Origin: Psychrobacter sp. UBA5136
GTDB taxonomy: Bacteria; Pseudomonadota; Gammaproteobacteria; Pseudomonadales; Moraxellaceae
Assembly (NCBI RefSeq): GCF_002414005.1
Contig: NZ_DHYG01000056.1
Span: 3,216 to 67,215 of the forward strand
Direction of reading: 5' to 3'
DNA length: 64,000 nucleotides
In this document: piece after piece, positions 48,618 to 57,348 of the stretch
How the letters are laid out: each line of letters opens with the position of its first letter
How positions within the stretch are numbered: the first letter of the stretch is position 1
Translations under genes and position numbers: made by a program
The notes under the pieces: generated by a model
Databases searched by the model: none
Told to the model about the DNA's origin: nothing
The model's input: the letters and a program-made list of their open reading frames with translations, nothing else

Positions 48618-48758
48618 GAGATAAATCCTTTTATAACAGTATTTGGAAATAGTAGACAAGTTAAGCGGTTTTGGGTTGATTAAGCGTTAGTTCACTGAGA
48701 ATTATTAAATAACCTTGGACGTTTTTGCCTTTTGTGATATTAAAAAAATTTAGGCAAT

Positions 48759-48795
48759 AAAAAAGGTTGCCGTATAGTATACCGCAACCTTTTTA
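48759..48795 (-). terminator. Terminator after the SCP2 gene
   Basis: AAAAAGGTTGC and GCAACCTTTTT form an 11-bp stem whose interior (CGTATAGTATACC) pairs further. It lies downstream of the minus-strand SCP2 gene and upstream of bioB, and is symmetric enough to act both ways. Confidence 0.9.
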
Positions 48796-48877
48796 GAAAA
48801 TCAGAATAGTGCTAAGTAGTGAATCGTATCCAACCGTAAACAGTAAACAGCAGCTATCTGCTTATTCGCTTGTGTCA

Positions 48878-49384
48878 CTATTTACCGATTTTATGCTTAG
48901 CAACGCCGATCCAATGATTGGCAAACTGCTGCGCTTTATAGGCATAAGGTTTGGCTTTTTGGATATAGGGTTTATATTCTTCTGGAATGGCAGGCACGAT
49001 GTGTTTGGCAAGTTTGTTGAACCACATCATGAGGCTATAGTCGCCCTCGATGCTCAAGTTGCCTTCTTGCACGGCGGTCATAAAGGCGGGCAGGCTGCCT
49101 TTGGTTAATAACTTAACGCCCGTCATCGAGTCTTTAAAGTTAATCGTCAAGTCCGCTTCTTTGGCATGACCGCTGTGTTGACTAAATTGACCATTATCAA
49201 AGCTATAATAGCGCGCGATATCAGCTTCAGTGCTGGCAAGCTCGATGGTGACTTTACGGTCTGCAAACAACGCTTTGACGTCTTCGTCATCGCTATCTGC
49301 CAACATCGACAAACGGTAACCAACTAGCGCCAATAAAACATCTAACGGATCAGACTTAATATCTAATACAGGAACAGTAAACAT
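48878..49384 (-). CDS. SCP2 sterol-binding domain protein
   Basis: The 168-residue protein has a central region (about 50-120) with ADLTINFKDSMTGVKLLTKGSLPAFMTAVQEGNLSIEGDYSLMMWF, the lipid-pocket pattern of bacterial SCP2-domain proteins. A basic C-terminal helix follows. In bacteria such domains occur in UbiJ/UbiT-type ubiquinone factors and in lipid carriers; the length and lack of other signs do not decide between them. TAGGAG lies seven bases before the ATG. It is a single gene ended by a strong terminator. Confidence 0.75.
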   Translation of the reverse strand: MFTVPVLDIKSDPLDVLLALVGYRLSMLADSDDEDVKALFADRKVTIELASTEADIARYYSFDNGQFSQHSGHAKEADLTINFKDSMTGVKLLTKGSLPAFMTAVQEGNLSIEGDYSLMMWFNKLAKHIVPAIPEEYKPYIQKAKPYAYKAQQFANHWIGVAKHKIGK

Positions 49385-49583
49385 AATCGAACTCCTAAAT
49401 AATGGGACGCAAAATAATGCGTACTTTATAACAATTGTGGCAACAAATATATAATTAGATTATAAACGATTGAACGGATGATAAGTTTCCATTCTTTAGG
49501 AGTTACGTAGAGTGCCTTAAGTATCTTGTAACATTCGATGATGGGTCTGCGGTTGGGCAAACTTACTAATTACTAAAAGCGCA

Positions 49584-49973
49584 TTACTGAAAGCGCGGCT
49601 GATAGTCATCGTCATAGACGGGCGTATGCTCGATGTAGCGGGCGGCTTGTAGCTTCCGCTGCTTATGGACAGTACGACTGAGGTCTTCGTAACGCAGCGC
49701 TCGATAAAGCACCCAAGCGCTTAACGGTAACCAGCTGATACCTATAGCGGCCACGTAATTGTGCCACTCTGACAATAGCGACCAATAGCTTAATAAACTG
49801 TGGATGGTTTCAACGGCTAACCAATACCCCATGCCACCGAGCAGATACCACAGTAGCCAGCGCTGCGACGATAAAACAAGCGCCAGTACCAGACCCATCA
49901 GTATACCAGTACCGAGGATGGCACCAACGCTCCATGTCTCACTTGCAAAAGTAGAAAATAACGTTATTAACAT
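49584..49973 (-). CDS. Small membrane protein, function unknown
   Basis: The 129-residue protein has about three hydrophobic segments in its first 95 residues (around 12-32, 35-60 and 70-88). A basic, tyrosine-containing cytoplasmic tail (RYIEHTPVYDDDYQPRF) follows. No recognised family motif. The ATG at 49973 has no strong ribosome binding site. Neighbours do not suggest a pathway. Confidence 0.55.
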   Translation of the reverse strand: MLITLFSTFASETWSVGAILGTGILMGLVLALVLSSQRWLLWYLLGGMGYWLAVETIHSLLSYWSLLSEWHNYVAAIGISWLPLSAWVLYRALRYEDLSRTVHKQRKLQAARYIEHTPVYDDDYQPRFQ

Positions 49974-50134
49974 TGTTCATCTCGCTCTTTATCAGGTGAA
50001 TTCCAACAAGGCCATTATGGAAGTTTGCAACTTAAAGCTAAAGAGGGTAGCGACGACTTTGCGACAACAGCTGACGTTTGGTTTTTTTAAATCAGATACA
50101 GTAAACACAGGGTAAATTTCGCCATTTAAGCAAA

Positions 50135-50166
50135 TAAAAAAGCGCCACCATCAGGGACGCTTTTTT
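50135..50166 (-). terminator. Terminator after the DUF368 gene
   Basis: AAAAAAGCG and CGCTTTTTT form a stem with A and T flanks, placed 35 bases after the stop codon of the minus-strand DUF368 gene. Confidence 0.75.
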
Positions 50167-50200
50167 GGCATTAATATAGTTTTTTAAGGTAGGTTTAGCT

Positions 50201-51211
50201 TTAAGGACGAACGCCGCGGCGTCCCCACCATGATAAGGCAGTGACCAAAACAGCGCCTAACAGCATCAAGCCCAAAGTCGTCAGCCAATGCGCGCCCGTA
50301 GGATACTGCCATGGCATGACATTGTTAATCGCAGCGCTGTTTAACGTCCCGAGCGCATCGGTTTTCCATGGCCATACTTTCACTAATGAGCCAGCGATAA
50401 AGCCTGTTAGCAAGGCAAGCGTTGCTTGATAGTAGCGTGATAGCAGCCACTTGAGCATACGGGTAAATAGTAATAATCCCGTTGCCATACCGGCAATGAC
50501 GGTAAAAATAATGCTAAAGTTTAGCGTATGCACCGCTTCGAGTACCGCATCATAAGCGCCCATTAACAAGAGAATAAATGAGCCTGAAATGCCGGGTAAT
50601 ATCATCGCACAAATGGCAATCGCGCCCGCAAGAAACAAATAAGGTAAGCTTGGAGCCGCGGTCGATAACGGCAAGCTACTAATGACAACCGCGCTACCAA
50701 CTCCCAGCAAAAATAGTACCACCCGCCCTATATTCCAGCGCGTAATCTCAGTTAGTAAAATAAAGACCGTTGCCACCACCAAACCAAAAAAGAATGACCA
50801 AATTAGTAATGGTTGATGGTCGAGTAAATGCTTAATGAATCCAGCTAAAGTAGCAAAACTGGTAGCAATACCGAGTAATAAGCACACTAAAAAAGTGGCA
50901 TCAACTTGCTTCCATACAGCGATCAAGCCTTTAAGCCCGCCTTGTTGGCGAAATGTCTGCCAAAGATTGGGGCCCACGCTACTTAAGGCATTAATCAAGC
51001 GCTCATAAATCCCTGCAATTAGGGCAATCGTGCCGCCAGAAACGCCGGGTACAATATCCGCCGCGCCCATCGCCATGCCTTTGGCATAGACACCTAATAG
51101 CTGCTTTGGACTATCATTATAAGTAGGCGCGCTTTCTTTAATTGCATGCTCATTATTTAGATGATGGGAAGATGACGGCGTATCTGGCCGCGGTGATTGT
51201 GATGCCGTCAT
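50201..51211 (-). CDS. DUF368-family polytopic membrane protein
   Basis: The 336-residue protein has eight to nine hydrophobic helices. It shows the family hallmark GMAMGAADIVPGVSGGTIALIAGIYERLI near residue 55 and a second inverted-repeat copy, AMILPGISGSFILLLMGAYD, in the middle. DUF368 proteins belong to the group in which undecaprenyl-phosphate flippases have recently been described; whether this member does that is inference. AAAGGA lies six bases before the ATG at 51211, favouring it over the upstream TTG. It is followed by a terminator. Confidence 0.85.
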   Translation of the reverse strand: MTASQSPRPDTPSSSHHLNNEHAIKESAPTYNDSPKQLLGVYAKGMAMGAADIVPGVSGGTIALIAGIYERLINALSSVGPNLWQTFRQQGGLKGLIAVWKQVDATFLVCLLLGIATSFATLAGFIKHLLDHQPLLIWSFFFGLVVATVFILLTEITRWNIGRVVLFLLGVGSAVVISSLPLSTAAPSLPYLFLAGAIAICAMILPGISGSFILLLMGAYDAVLEAVHTLNFSIIFTVIAGMATGLLLFTRMLKWLLSRYYQATLALLTGFIAGSLVKVWPWKTDALGTLNSAAINNVMPWQYPTGAHWLTTLGLMLLGAVLVTALSWWGRRGVRP

Positions 51212-51293
51212 GGACATTCCTTTCTTATTTAACAACGTAAAAGTGCGATGGATAGGGTAAAAAAAGATAAAGGTATATAAATGCTTTAATCAC

Positions 51294-51330
51294 AAAAACT
51301 AGGCTAAGGATTTATCTTTAGCCTAGCTTA
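51294..51330 (-). terminator. Terminator after serB
   Basis: On the minus strand CTAGGCTAA and TTAGCCTAG form a 9-bp stem followed by five T. It begins 21 bases after the serB stop codon. Confidence 0.8.
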
Positions 51331-51350
51331 CAGCTTGGTATTTTTGTTGG

Positions 51351-52538
51351 TTATTTACTGCGAGCAAAAGCCGGATAGCCAAGCGCATAAAGCACGCCTT
51401 CAAGCCCTGTGACATTGACCGCCGCATCGGCACGCGCTTGCACGATGGGTTTGGCATTAAACGCCACGCCCAAATCAGCCAGTGCCATCATTGGTAAATC
51501 ATTGGCGCCATCGCCGACGCAAACCACTTGCGATATTTCAATGCCCAAGCGCTCCGCGGTATGCTCAGCAATCGCCGCTTTTTTGGCGCCATTAACAATC
51601 GGTAGTTGCACGTGCCCTGTGACCTCGCCATCTTCGATATCTAGCGCATTGGCATGGACTTCATCGATGCCTAATTGCTCGGCGATATAACGGGCAAAAT
51701 AGGTAAAGCCGCCTGAGACTAGAACTGTATGATAGCCCAAGGCTTTTAGAGCGCTAATCGTAGTACGCGCACCTGTTGACAAGGTTAAACGGCTGCAAAT
51801 ATCATCAAGCACATCGGTCGATATGCCTTTTAATAACGCCAATCGCTGGGCAAAAGATTCGTCAAAATCGATTTCACCGCGCATTGCGGCTTCAGTAATG
51901 GCTGCGACTTGCTCGCCGATACCAGCGGTTTTTGCCAGCTCAACGATGACTTCTTGTTCAATCAACGTCGAATCCATATCAAAACACGCTAGCTTATGGG
52001 TACGTAGCATATGACCGACCGATAAGATATGACAGTCGACAACGTCAAGGCTATCGCTGCTCATGGCAGTTTGCGAGTTTTTATAGTCTTCCATTAATTC
52101 GTGGCGCAGACGCGTGGTCAATTGGTCATCAATAATGTGCGCCGCTGCCGTCTTTTTAGCAGGGTGCATCAAAGTGTCGGTGACGGGCACCAGCAAATAG
52201 CGATACACTTGCACATCAATAAATGAGCGCTTAGCAAATGGCTGCGTGGTGTCTATATCAGCAATCTCAATATCGACAAAATTGGCGTCGGCATCTTCTG
52301 CTACTGTGACCAGATGCCAGTTTGGCTGCTCATCGACCCATGATTGCACATATTGATGAATATCGAGCGAAGATACATGCGTCGGCAATACCACAATTAA
52401 GGCAAACACGGGCAAGGATTGCAGCGCATCAAAATCTTGCAGATTCGTACCCTCAGGCAATAATGAAGCTACAGAATCGACGGCTTGTTGCCAGGCTTTG
52501 CTGTCTTTTGGTAACGAGTAAGATGTATTTTTTTGCAT
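51351..52538 (-). CDS. serB: Phosphoserine phosphatase
   Basis: SerB makes serine from phosphoserine, the last step of serine synthesis. The 395-residue product has an N-terminal ACT-like regulatory region (about 40-160) and a HAD phosphatase domain. The catalytic motif is FDMDSTLIEQE (Asp187 and Asp189), with VLVSGGFTYFA and VGDGANDLPM further on. The long form with an N-terminal domain is usual in this group. The ATG has AGGGA slightly far upstream. It is divergent from the SMP-like gene, the same arrangement as serB-smp in enterobacteria. Confidence 0.95.
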   Translation of the reverse strand: MQKNTSYSLPKDSKAWQQAVDSVASLLPEGTNLQDFDALQSLPVFALIVVLPTHVSSLDIHQYVQSWVDEQPNWHLVTVAEDADANFVDIEIADIDTTQPFAKRSFIDVQVYRYLLVPVTDTLMHPAKKTAAAHIIDDQLTTRLRHELMEDYKNSQTAMSSDSLDVVDCHILSVGHMLRTHKLACFDMDSTLIEQEVIVELAKTAGIGEQVAAITEAAMRGEIDFDESFAQRLALLKGISTDVLDDICSRLTLSTGARTTISALKALGYHTVLVSGGFTYFARYIAEQLGIDEVHANALDIEDGEVTGHVQLPIVNGAKKAAIAEHTAERLGIEISQVVCVGDGANDLPMMALADLGVAFNAKPIVQARADAAVNVTGLEGVLYALGYPAFARSK

Positions 52539-53014
52539 CGCTCAATTGTCCCTTGTATGCTGATATAAGATTGGGAATAATAGCAGCTTTACTGGGCAGC
52601 GCCTATAGATGAGGTACAAAGTCACACAGTCTGACAAAAACGCTTAGCATGAGCAAATATCGCCGCAGCATAAACGAAAATTCTTACAATAAATTTATGG
52701 TTTTTGCTAACGCCATAACGGCCACTATGGTGATATAGTAGAGAAAATAAGCGGAAGATTTGTCAGTAAATGCGTGAGCAAACATACTTGTACAACAAAT
52801 CTCATGTACGATGGCAAGGTCTCATAGCATTTGTTTGAGTGCTATTTATTTAAGCGCCATTTGCTTACATGCTATTTGCCTAAAGACTGTTTATTGAGGA
52901 CATGCCTTAAGTAAAGAAAAATAGAGAGACAAATTAATAACAGCATACTCTTCCAGAAAATGAGCCATAGCCTCGTTTTTTTCATTCCATTTATCCAAAA
53001 AAGTTTACCATATC
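52539..53014. other. Divergent spacer between serB and the SMP-like gene
   Basis: These 476 bases hold no gene that I can support. The main structure is a run of five degenerate 15-bp repeats (52826-52900). Promoters for both flanking genes must be here, but none stands out. Confidence 0.5.
52826..52900. repeat. Five degenerate 15-bp tandem repeats
   Basis: Units are AGCATTTGTTTGAGT, GCTATTTATTTAAGC, GCCATTTGCTTACAT, GCTATTTGCCTAAAG and ACTGTTTATTGAGGA, in perfect 15-base register. The core is GCTATTTGCTTAAG. Confidence 0.8.
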
Positions 53015-54541
53015 ATGACGTATTTAGCGCCGCGGCAAGGGTTGTTTGCCATTATTCTTCTGGTCAGTTTTTGTTTGCAGACCCTATTATTGGTCATCAG
53101 TACCGACCAGCAGCTGAGCAATAGCCGTGCCCAAAAGGGCGAGCAAATGGTCGCCCAGCTCATCGATGAAGCGCGCTTGTCTTTAGAAAATAAAGACCGC
53201 GTCAGCCTTAGCGTCATTGCCAATCGCTATACCAGCGAGCAGGATGTGACGCGCATCTTGATTAAAGACAATAATGGCGATGTCTTGGTACCCGTCGGTA
53301 ATGCGCCGATGCAACAAGGCGATACCATTAGCCAAATCGCGACCAAAGGCGATGCGGTCATCGGTAGTGTGGCTTTGACGCTAAAAGACATTAGTAAGGG
53401 TGAAATTATCGCCATGCAGTGGCCGTTTGTGATCGGCTCAATGCTGCTGCATTTATTGCTATGGCTGATTTATGGTTATATTGCGCGCCCAACCAAAGAA
53501 CAAATCAATGCCCTAAGCCGCGATATTCAAGATTTGCATCGCGAGCAGTACAGACAACTTGACCAGCGTGAATTTGCGCGCGGTTATGAGCGTGATTATG
53601 AGCGCAATCTTGATCGTAGTGACGAAACGGAATCCGCTGCAGATTTCGCTAGCGCCGCTAATGGAGCGGCTAATGCGACCAGCCGCAATTCAAATACTGA
53701 TAAATTAGATATACCGCGGAAACTGGATATTCATAGTGCGGTAAATCAGTACGTTAGAGGCCAGCAAGGACAAAATTCTGAGCTTGATACGACGCATGAC
53801 ACAACTGAAAACGCTAACAATAATGACGGCGCTGATAGCATCCAAGACGAAGTGAGCGCTGCCAATGCCAGTGCCAGTGCTAACGGCAATAATGACAGCC
53901 ATAAATCCAATAGTGCGGCGCGCTTGTCCGCCACCCGCCCATTTGATAGTGTCAGCGTGCAGATTGTCTTTCACGACGAGTTTAATATGCTTGAGCGCCT
54001 AGCGCCATCGCAGCGCTTACCTTATTTGGCGTTATGTACCCAGCTATTAAATCAAGCGGTGACCGAATTACTTAAGCAGCCGTTATTGCTTGGGGTGAGC
54101 GCGATTAACGAGCCGCGCTTTGATGAAAGCGGTGCTTATGTCATGCTAAAAGCAGACAATAGCCACGCCAAAGTGGCATTGGCAGGGGTGATGCTTGGTA
54201 AGCTGTATCTTATGCTCAATAAAATCATTCACGACAAACATATCGAACTATCAAGATTTGCCCTCCCAGCAAAAGCTGGCGTCAGTGACAATGCGCAAGT
54301 CGAAGCGATGAGTCATCTATTAGAGAGCGTTGGTAAAAAAGAGCAAATGCTTATTTTGCTACCCAACGCCGGGATTAAACAAATCAATCATCATGTGCAA
54401 CTCCAAAGCGTCATGCGCCCAACGACCGTTTATGAGCGCGAGTGTGCGATATTTGCCGGCGGTAATGATGCGATGATTCAGCGTCTGGCAGATGTGCGTA
54501 ACGCGGTATTGATGATTGAAGAGACAGAAGAGCAGGGGTAA
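53015..54541 (+). CDS. SMP/AhpA (YtjB)-like membrane protein
   Basis: The 508-residue protein has a membrane helix at about 10-28, a periplasmic domain (30-128) with the ISTDQQL and DEARLSLENKDRVSLS motifs, and a second helix (about 131-150). A cytoplasmic part follows, with a long Asn/Ser/Ala/Asp-rich linker (about 205-305) and a folded C-terminal domain. Placement divergent from serB and the N-terminal layout fit the SMP_2 family, whose members have been linked to haemolysin and membrane functions. The long linker and C-terminal domain make it far larger than E. coli Smp. The start ATG has only a weak ribosome binding site. Confidence 0.6.
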   Translation: MTYLAPRQGLFAIILLVSFCLQTLLLVISTDQQLSNSRAQKGEQMVAQLIDEARLSLENKDRVSLSVIANRYTSEQDVTRILIKDNNGDVLVPVGNAPMQQGDTISQIATKGDAVIGSVALTLKDISKGEIIAMQWPFVIGSMLLHLLLWLIYGYIARPTKEQINALSRDIQDLHREQYRQLDQREFARGYERDYERNLDRSDETESAADFASAANGAANATSRNSNTDKLDIPRKLDIHSAVNQYVRGQQGQNSELDTTHDTTENANNNDGADSIQDEVSAANASASANGNNDSHKSNSAARLSATRPFDSVSVQIVFHDEFNMLERLAPSQRLPYLALCTQLLNQAVTELLKQPLLLGVSAINEPRFDESGAYVMLKADNSHAKVALAGVMLGKLYLMLNKIIHDKHIELSRFALPAKAGVSDNAQVEAMSHLLESVGKKEQMLILLPNAGIKQINHHVQLQSVMRPTTVYERECAIFAGGNDAMIQRLADVRNAVLMIEETEEQG

Positions 54542-54729
54542 ATCTCCGCTTTAAACGTAGATAAATCTCTACAATTGCCTATACGATAATCGCGTGCGCC
54601 TCCTTTGTTCTGATGCGTAACGTTGTCATAGTGATAAAAAGGATTGACAACGCTGGGTAGAGACTTTATAAGGCATATATATATTCATGTATTTTTAATA
54701 CCTTTGCCGAAAAATGATAGGAGCTTGTC

Positions 54730-54966
54730 ATGAGTGACGCTGATATTGATGACGATTTTGATGATGATTTTGTCGATGATGACGATGCCAAGATGGTGGA
54801 AGAGGCCGAAACCAGTGTGCGCACGCGTTTAAGTAGCCTTGAAAAACGCCGCTTAATTGATAATTTGCTAGAAGAAAAACGTCTAGAAAAAGAGCTCAAA
54901 GACGATCTCGATGACATCGATAATTTTGATGAAGATGGTGATGACTGGGATGATGACGATATTTAA
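54730..54966 (+). CDS. Small acidic protein (PA3496-like)
   Basis: The 78-residue protein is extremely acidic at both ends (runs of Asp/Glu at 4-25 and 60-77) with a basic amphipathic helix between them (RRLIDNLLEEKRLEKELKDDL, about 40-60). That central pattern recalls the PA3496 family of small envelope-integrity proteins in Pseudomonas, from recall only. AGGAG lies six bases before the ATG. It is a short single gene after the SMP-like gene. Confidence 0.65.
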   Translation: MSDADIDDDFDDDFVDDDDAKMVEEAETSVRTRLSSLEKRRLIDNLLEEKRLEKELKDDLDDIDNFDEDGDDWDDDDI

Positions 54967-55322
54967 GTCGTCATTGTCGTTCTAATTTTATAGCTTAATA
55001 ATAAAGCGAAGCAGAGAAGTTGCTTCTTGTTAGCCAAAAGTTGTTAACTGGTTAAGTGGATTCGCCGTCATCATGTTACATGTATTATGCTAAGCTGATT
55101 GTCAGGGTTTTTAATAATAGTCGTTGTTAAAATGTCGTTATTAAAATAATGCGCCAATCAGCGCTTTAAATTTGTCTGTCTTATAAAATCGTTTTGCACT
55201 GGCTTTACCAATCGAGACAGTTTTAACCCTTTTTTATCTTTATCCTAAGATTTCTCGCCCTTTTATATTGCCGCACTTATTTATTGCGTATGCCGTAATC
55301 TATCTGCCAAGGACTCCACACT
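54967..55322. other. Spacer before the YecA-type gene
   Basis: These 356 bases are AT-rich and contain no visible gene, strong hairpin or repeat. Confidence 0.5.
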
Positions 55323-55880
55323 ATGAATAACCCACTCAGTTTTGATGAATTATTAGACTATTTGGACAATGATGATAGCCCGTTTGTGCTTGATAGTGTT
55401 GCCACGCACGGTTTTTTGACCGCGACGGTTATTGGTCGTCCGTTGCCAAATTGGCTCGATGCGCTGTTTGAAGGTCATGTCAGCGACATCCCTGAAAACG
55501 TGATTGACGGGATTAAGCGCTGGCGCGATGCGATCATGGCTGAACTAAAAAACGAGACGCCAATCGAGCTACCCTTTGGTGAAGATGCGGGCAATGAAGA
55601 AGTGGCGGTCGATTTTTCCGAAGAATCTGACATCGTTGCCTGGTCGATTGGTTTTGTCGATGCGATGTACGGCGATGAAGCCAGTGACTGGTTTGAAGAC
55701 GAAGAAACGGCAGAGGATGTGGCAGTTTTAACCTTGCCAATGATTGTGCTAAGCGGCATCGATGATGAAGATCCTGAGCTTGCCGAAATGCGCGCTGATG
55801 AAGATAAAATGGCGCAAATGGCCAATAGCATTGAAGGCAATTTGACTGAGCTGTTTTTGTTGTTTCATACCAACGACTAG
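55323..55880 (+). CDS. UPF0149 (YgfB/YecA)-family protein
   Basis: The 185-residue acidic protein shows the UPF0149 layout. An N-terminal helix starts the fold (SFDELLDYLDNDDSPFVLDSVATHGFLTA, with the His-Gly near residue 30), WLDALFEG follows, and a second half contains WSIGFVDAMYGDEASDWF. It lacks the C-terminal SEC-C zinc motif found in the longer YecA proteins. Function is not settled. The ATG follows AAGGACTCCACACT. It is followed by two YbjQ-like genes on the same strand. Confidence 0.8.
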   Translation: MNNPLSFDELLDYLDNDDSPFVLDSVATHGFLTATVIGRPLPNWLDALFEGHVSDIPENVIDGIKRWRDAIMAELKNETPIELPFGEDAGNEEVAVDFSEESDIVAWSIGFVDAMYGDEASDWFEDEETAEDVAVLTLPMIVLSGIDDEDPELAEMRADEDKMAQMANSIEGNLTELFLLFHTND

Positions 55881-55945
55881 AGCGGTTATAAGCATTTTTC
55901 AGCAGTATTTATTGAACCCATATAAGTCACCGATAAGGCTGTAGC

Positions 55946-56413
55946 ATGACTGTGCAACTCTCCAACCTTGAGCACTTACCCAACTACCAAATTACCGAGC
56001 GCTTGGATGTCGTTTACGGCAGCACTGTGCGCTCAAAGCACGTGGGTAAAGACTTGTTTGCTGGGCTTAAAAATATTGTTGGTGGTGAGCTCACTGCTTA
56101 CACCGAGCTGTTAGAGGAGTCGCGTCAAGAAGCAATCGATCGTATGGTCGTCAAAGCAGAAGCCTTGGGCGCTGATGCAATCGTCGGGTTGCGTTTTTCG
56201 ACCTCTAGCATTGCTCAAGGTGCCTCAGAGCTGTTTGTTTATGGCACCGCGGTCAAAGCCGTACCCATGCCGCAGCAGTCCATGTCTGCGCCGCAATCTC
56301 AACCACCGAGCAATTCTTCTGGTCATACAGATTTCCACAATCATAATGACGCAGCGCCGCAAAATCCAAACGCCGCCTCTGATGATTTGCCACGTTTCAA
56401 TCCTTTTGGTTAA
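55946..56413 (+). CDS. YbjQ/UPF0145-family protein (first copy)
   Basis: The 155-residue protein has a YbjQ-type domain over residues 1-110. It includes VVYGSTVRSKHVGKDLFAGLKNIVGGELTAYTELLEESRQEAIDRM and ALGADAIVGLRFSTSS, both strongly characteristic, then a disordered Gln/Pro/Ser/Asn tail. The family forms pentameric rings related to heavy-metal-binding domain annotations, but its role is unclear. AAGG lies before the ATG. It sits 50 bases before a second, diverged copy. Confidence 0.85.
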   Translation: MTVQLSNLEHLPNYQITERLDVVYGSTVRSKHVGKDLFAGLKNIVGGELTAYTELLEESRQEAIDRMVVKAEALGADAIVGLRFSTSSIAQGASELFVYGTAVKAVPMPQQSMSAPQSQPPSNSSGHTDFHNHNDAAPQNPNAASDDLPRFNPFG

Positions 56414-56462
56414 TTAACCAACACAAAAAGCAGCCACGTTTTTTGCCGATGCGAGACGGTTC

Positions 56463-56951
56463 ATGAATCATTCTTTTACCCAAATGCTGATAAACTACGC
56501 GCCGCTTATCGTCCTGTTTGTGCTCGGCTGGTTTTTTGGCTCACGGCATGAGCGTCAGCACTTGGCACGATTAAAAACCGCAGAAAACGCACTTGGTCAT
56601 ATTATTGTCTCGACGGAGCGCTTTTATGTACCCAAACTTGCGCCTAATACTGAGGGCGAGTTGGTCTTGGGCAGCGTGGTCATCGCGCAAGACTACTTTA
56701 AAATGGTCATTGCTCGCGTTTTGAGTCTCTTTGGCAAAAACCTCACCACTTATGAAACCTTGCTCGATCGCGCGCGCCGTGAAGCAGTGGTGCGTATGCG
56801 CAGCCAAGCGCAGGCGAAAGGTTATAATCATATTTATGGCGTGCGCTTTGAAGTCAGTAACATCAATCAATTGGGCAGCATGGTCGAAGCCATTGCCTAT
56901 GGTACCGCCGTTCATAGTCGTGAAAATTCCAATAAACCATCTACACTTTAG
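56463..56951 (+). CDS. YbjQ-like protein with N-terminal membrane anchor (second copy)
   Basis: The 162-residue protein begins with a membrane helix (about residues 9-25) and a basic patch (RHERQH), then carries a YbjQ-like domain. LLDRARREAVVRMRSQAQAKGYNHIYGVRFEVSNI aligns with the matching part of the preceding gene. Strong divergence and the added anchor suggest a specialised partner of the first copy. GAG-rich sequence precedes the ATG. The two genes are probably cotranscribed. Confidence 0.7.
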   Translation: MNHSFTQMLINYAPLIVLFVLGWFFGSRHERQHLARLKTAENALGHIIVSTERFYVPKLAPNTEGELVLGSVVIAQDYFKMVIARVLSLFGKNLTTYETLLDRARREAVVRMRSQAQAKGYNHIYGVRFEVSNINQLGSMVEAIAYGTAVHSRENSNKPSTL

Positions 56952-57321
56952 GCATTATTTAACCATAACCCTGTAATACCTAATTACTTAACTTCCCCGC
57001 ACTAAAAACCTTCACATCCCCTTATTTGCTCTTATCAAAATCCTTTTTATTTCTGCTCAAACCCTACTTTTCGTATTTGACTGATGAGTCGCTGAATAAA
57101 GCCAATGTATATAACTTTTGCGCTATATACTCTCTTTATCGTTGGCTAATCGTTGGCAATGATTAATCACGCTGTGGTACAAGTTATTGCGTGAAAGGAT
57201 ATAACAGAAATAGTATAAAAAACGAGTGATGGTCGTTAATCCTAGGCGTTATCAGGTATTAGCCAGTATTAGCAAGGAGTGCTAAGCAGGCATCATTCAA
57301 TCATTATAAATTGGCCCAGCA
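56952..57321. other. Spacer before the symporter gene
   Basis: These 370 bases are AT-rich with only short imperfect duplications (for example ATCGTTGGC near 57140 and GTATTAGC near 57260). No gene, terminator or clear promoter was found. Confidence 0.5.
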
Positions 57322-57348
57322 ATGGGTCTTATCTACAGGGATGTTATT

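Noticed and set aside
52826..52900. CRISPR-like array
   Set aside because: Units are contiguous with no spacers and are too short and diverged.
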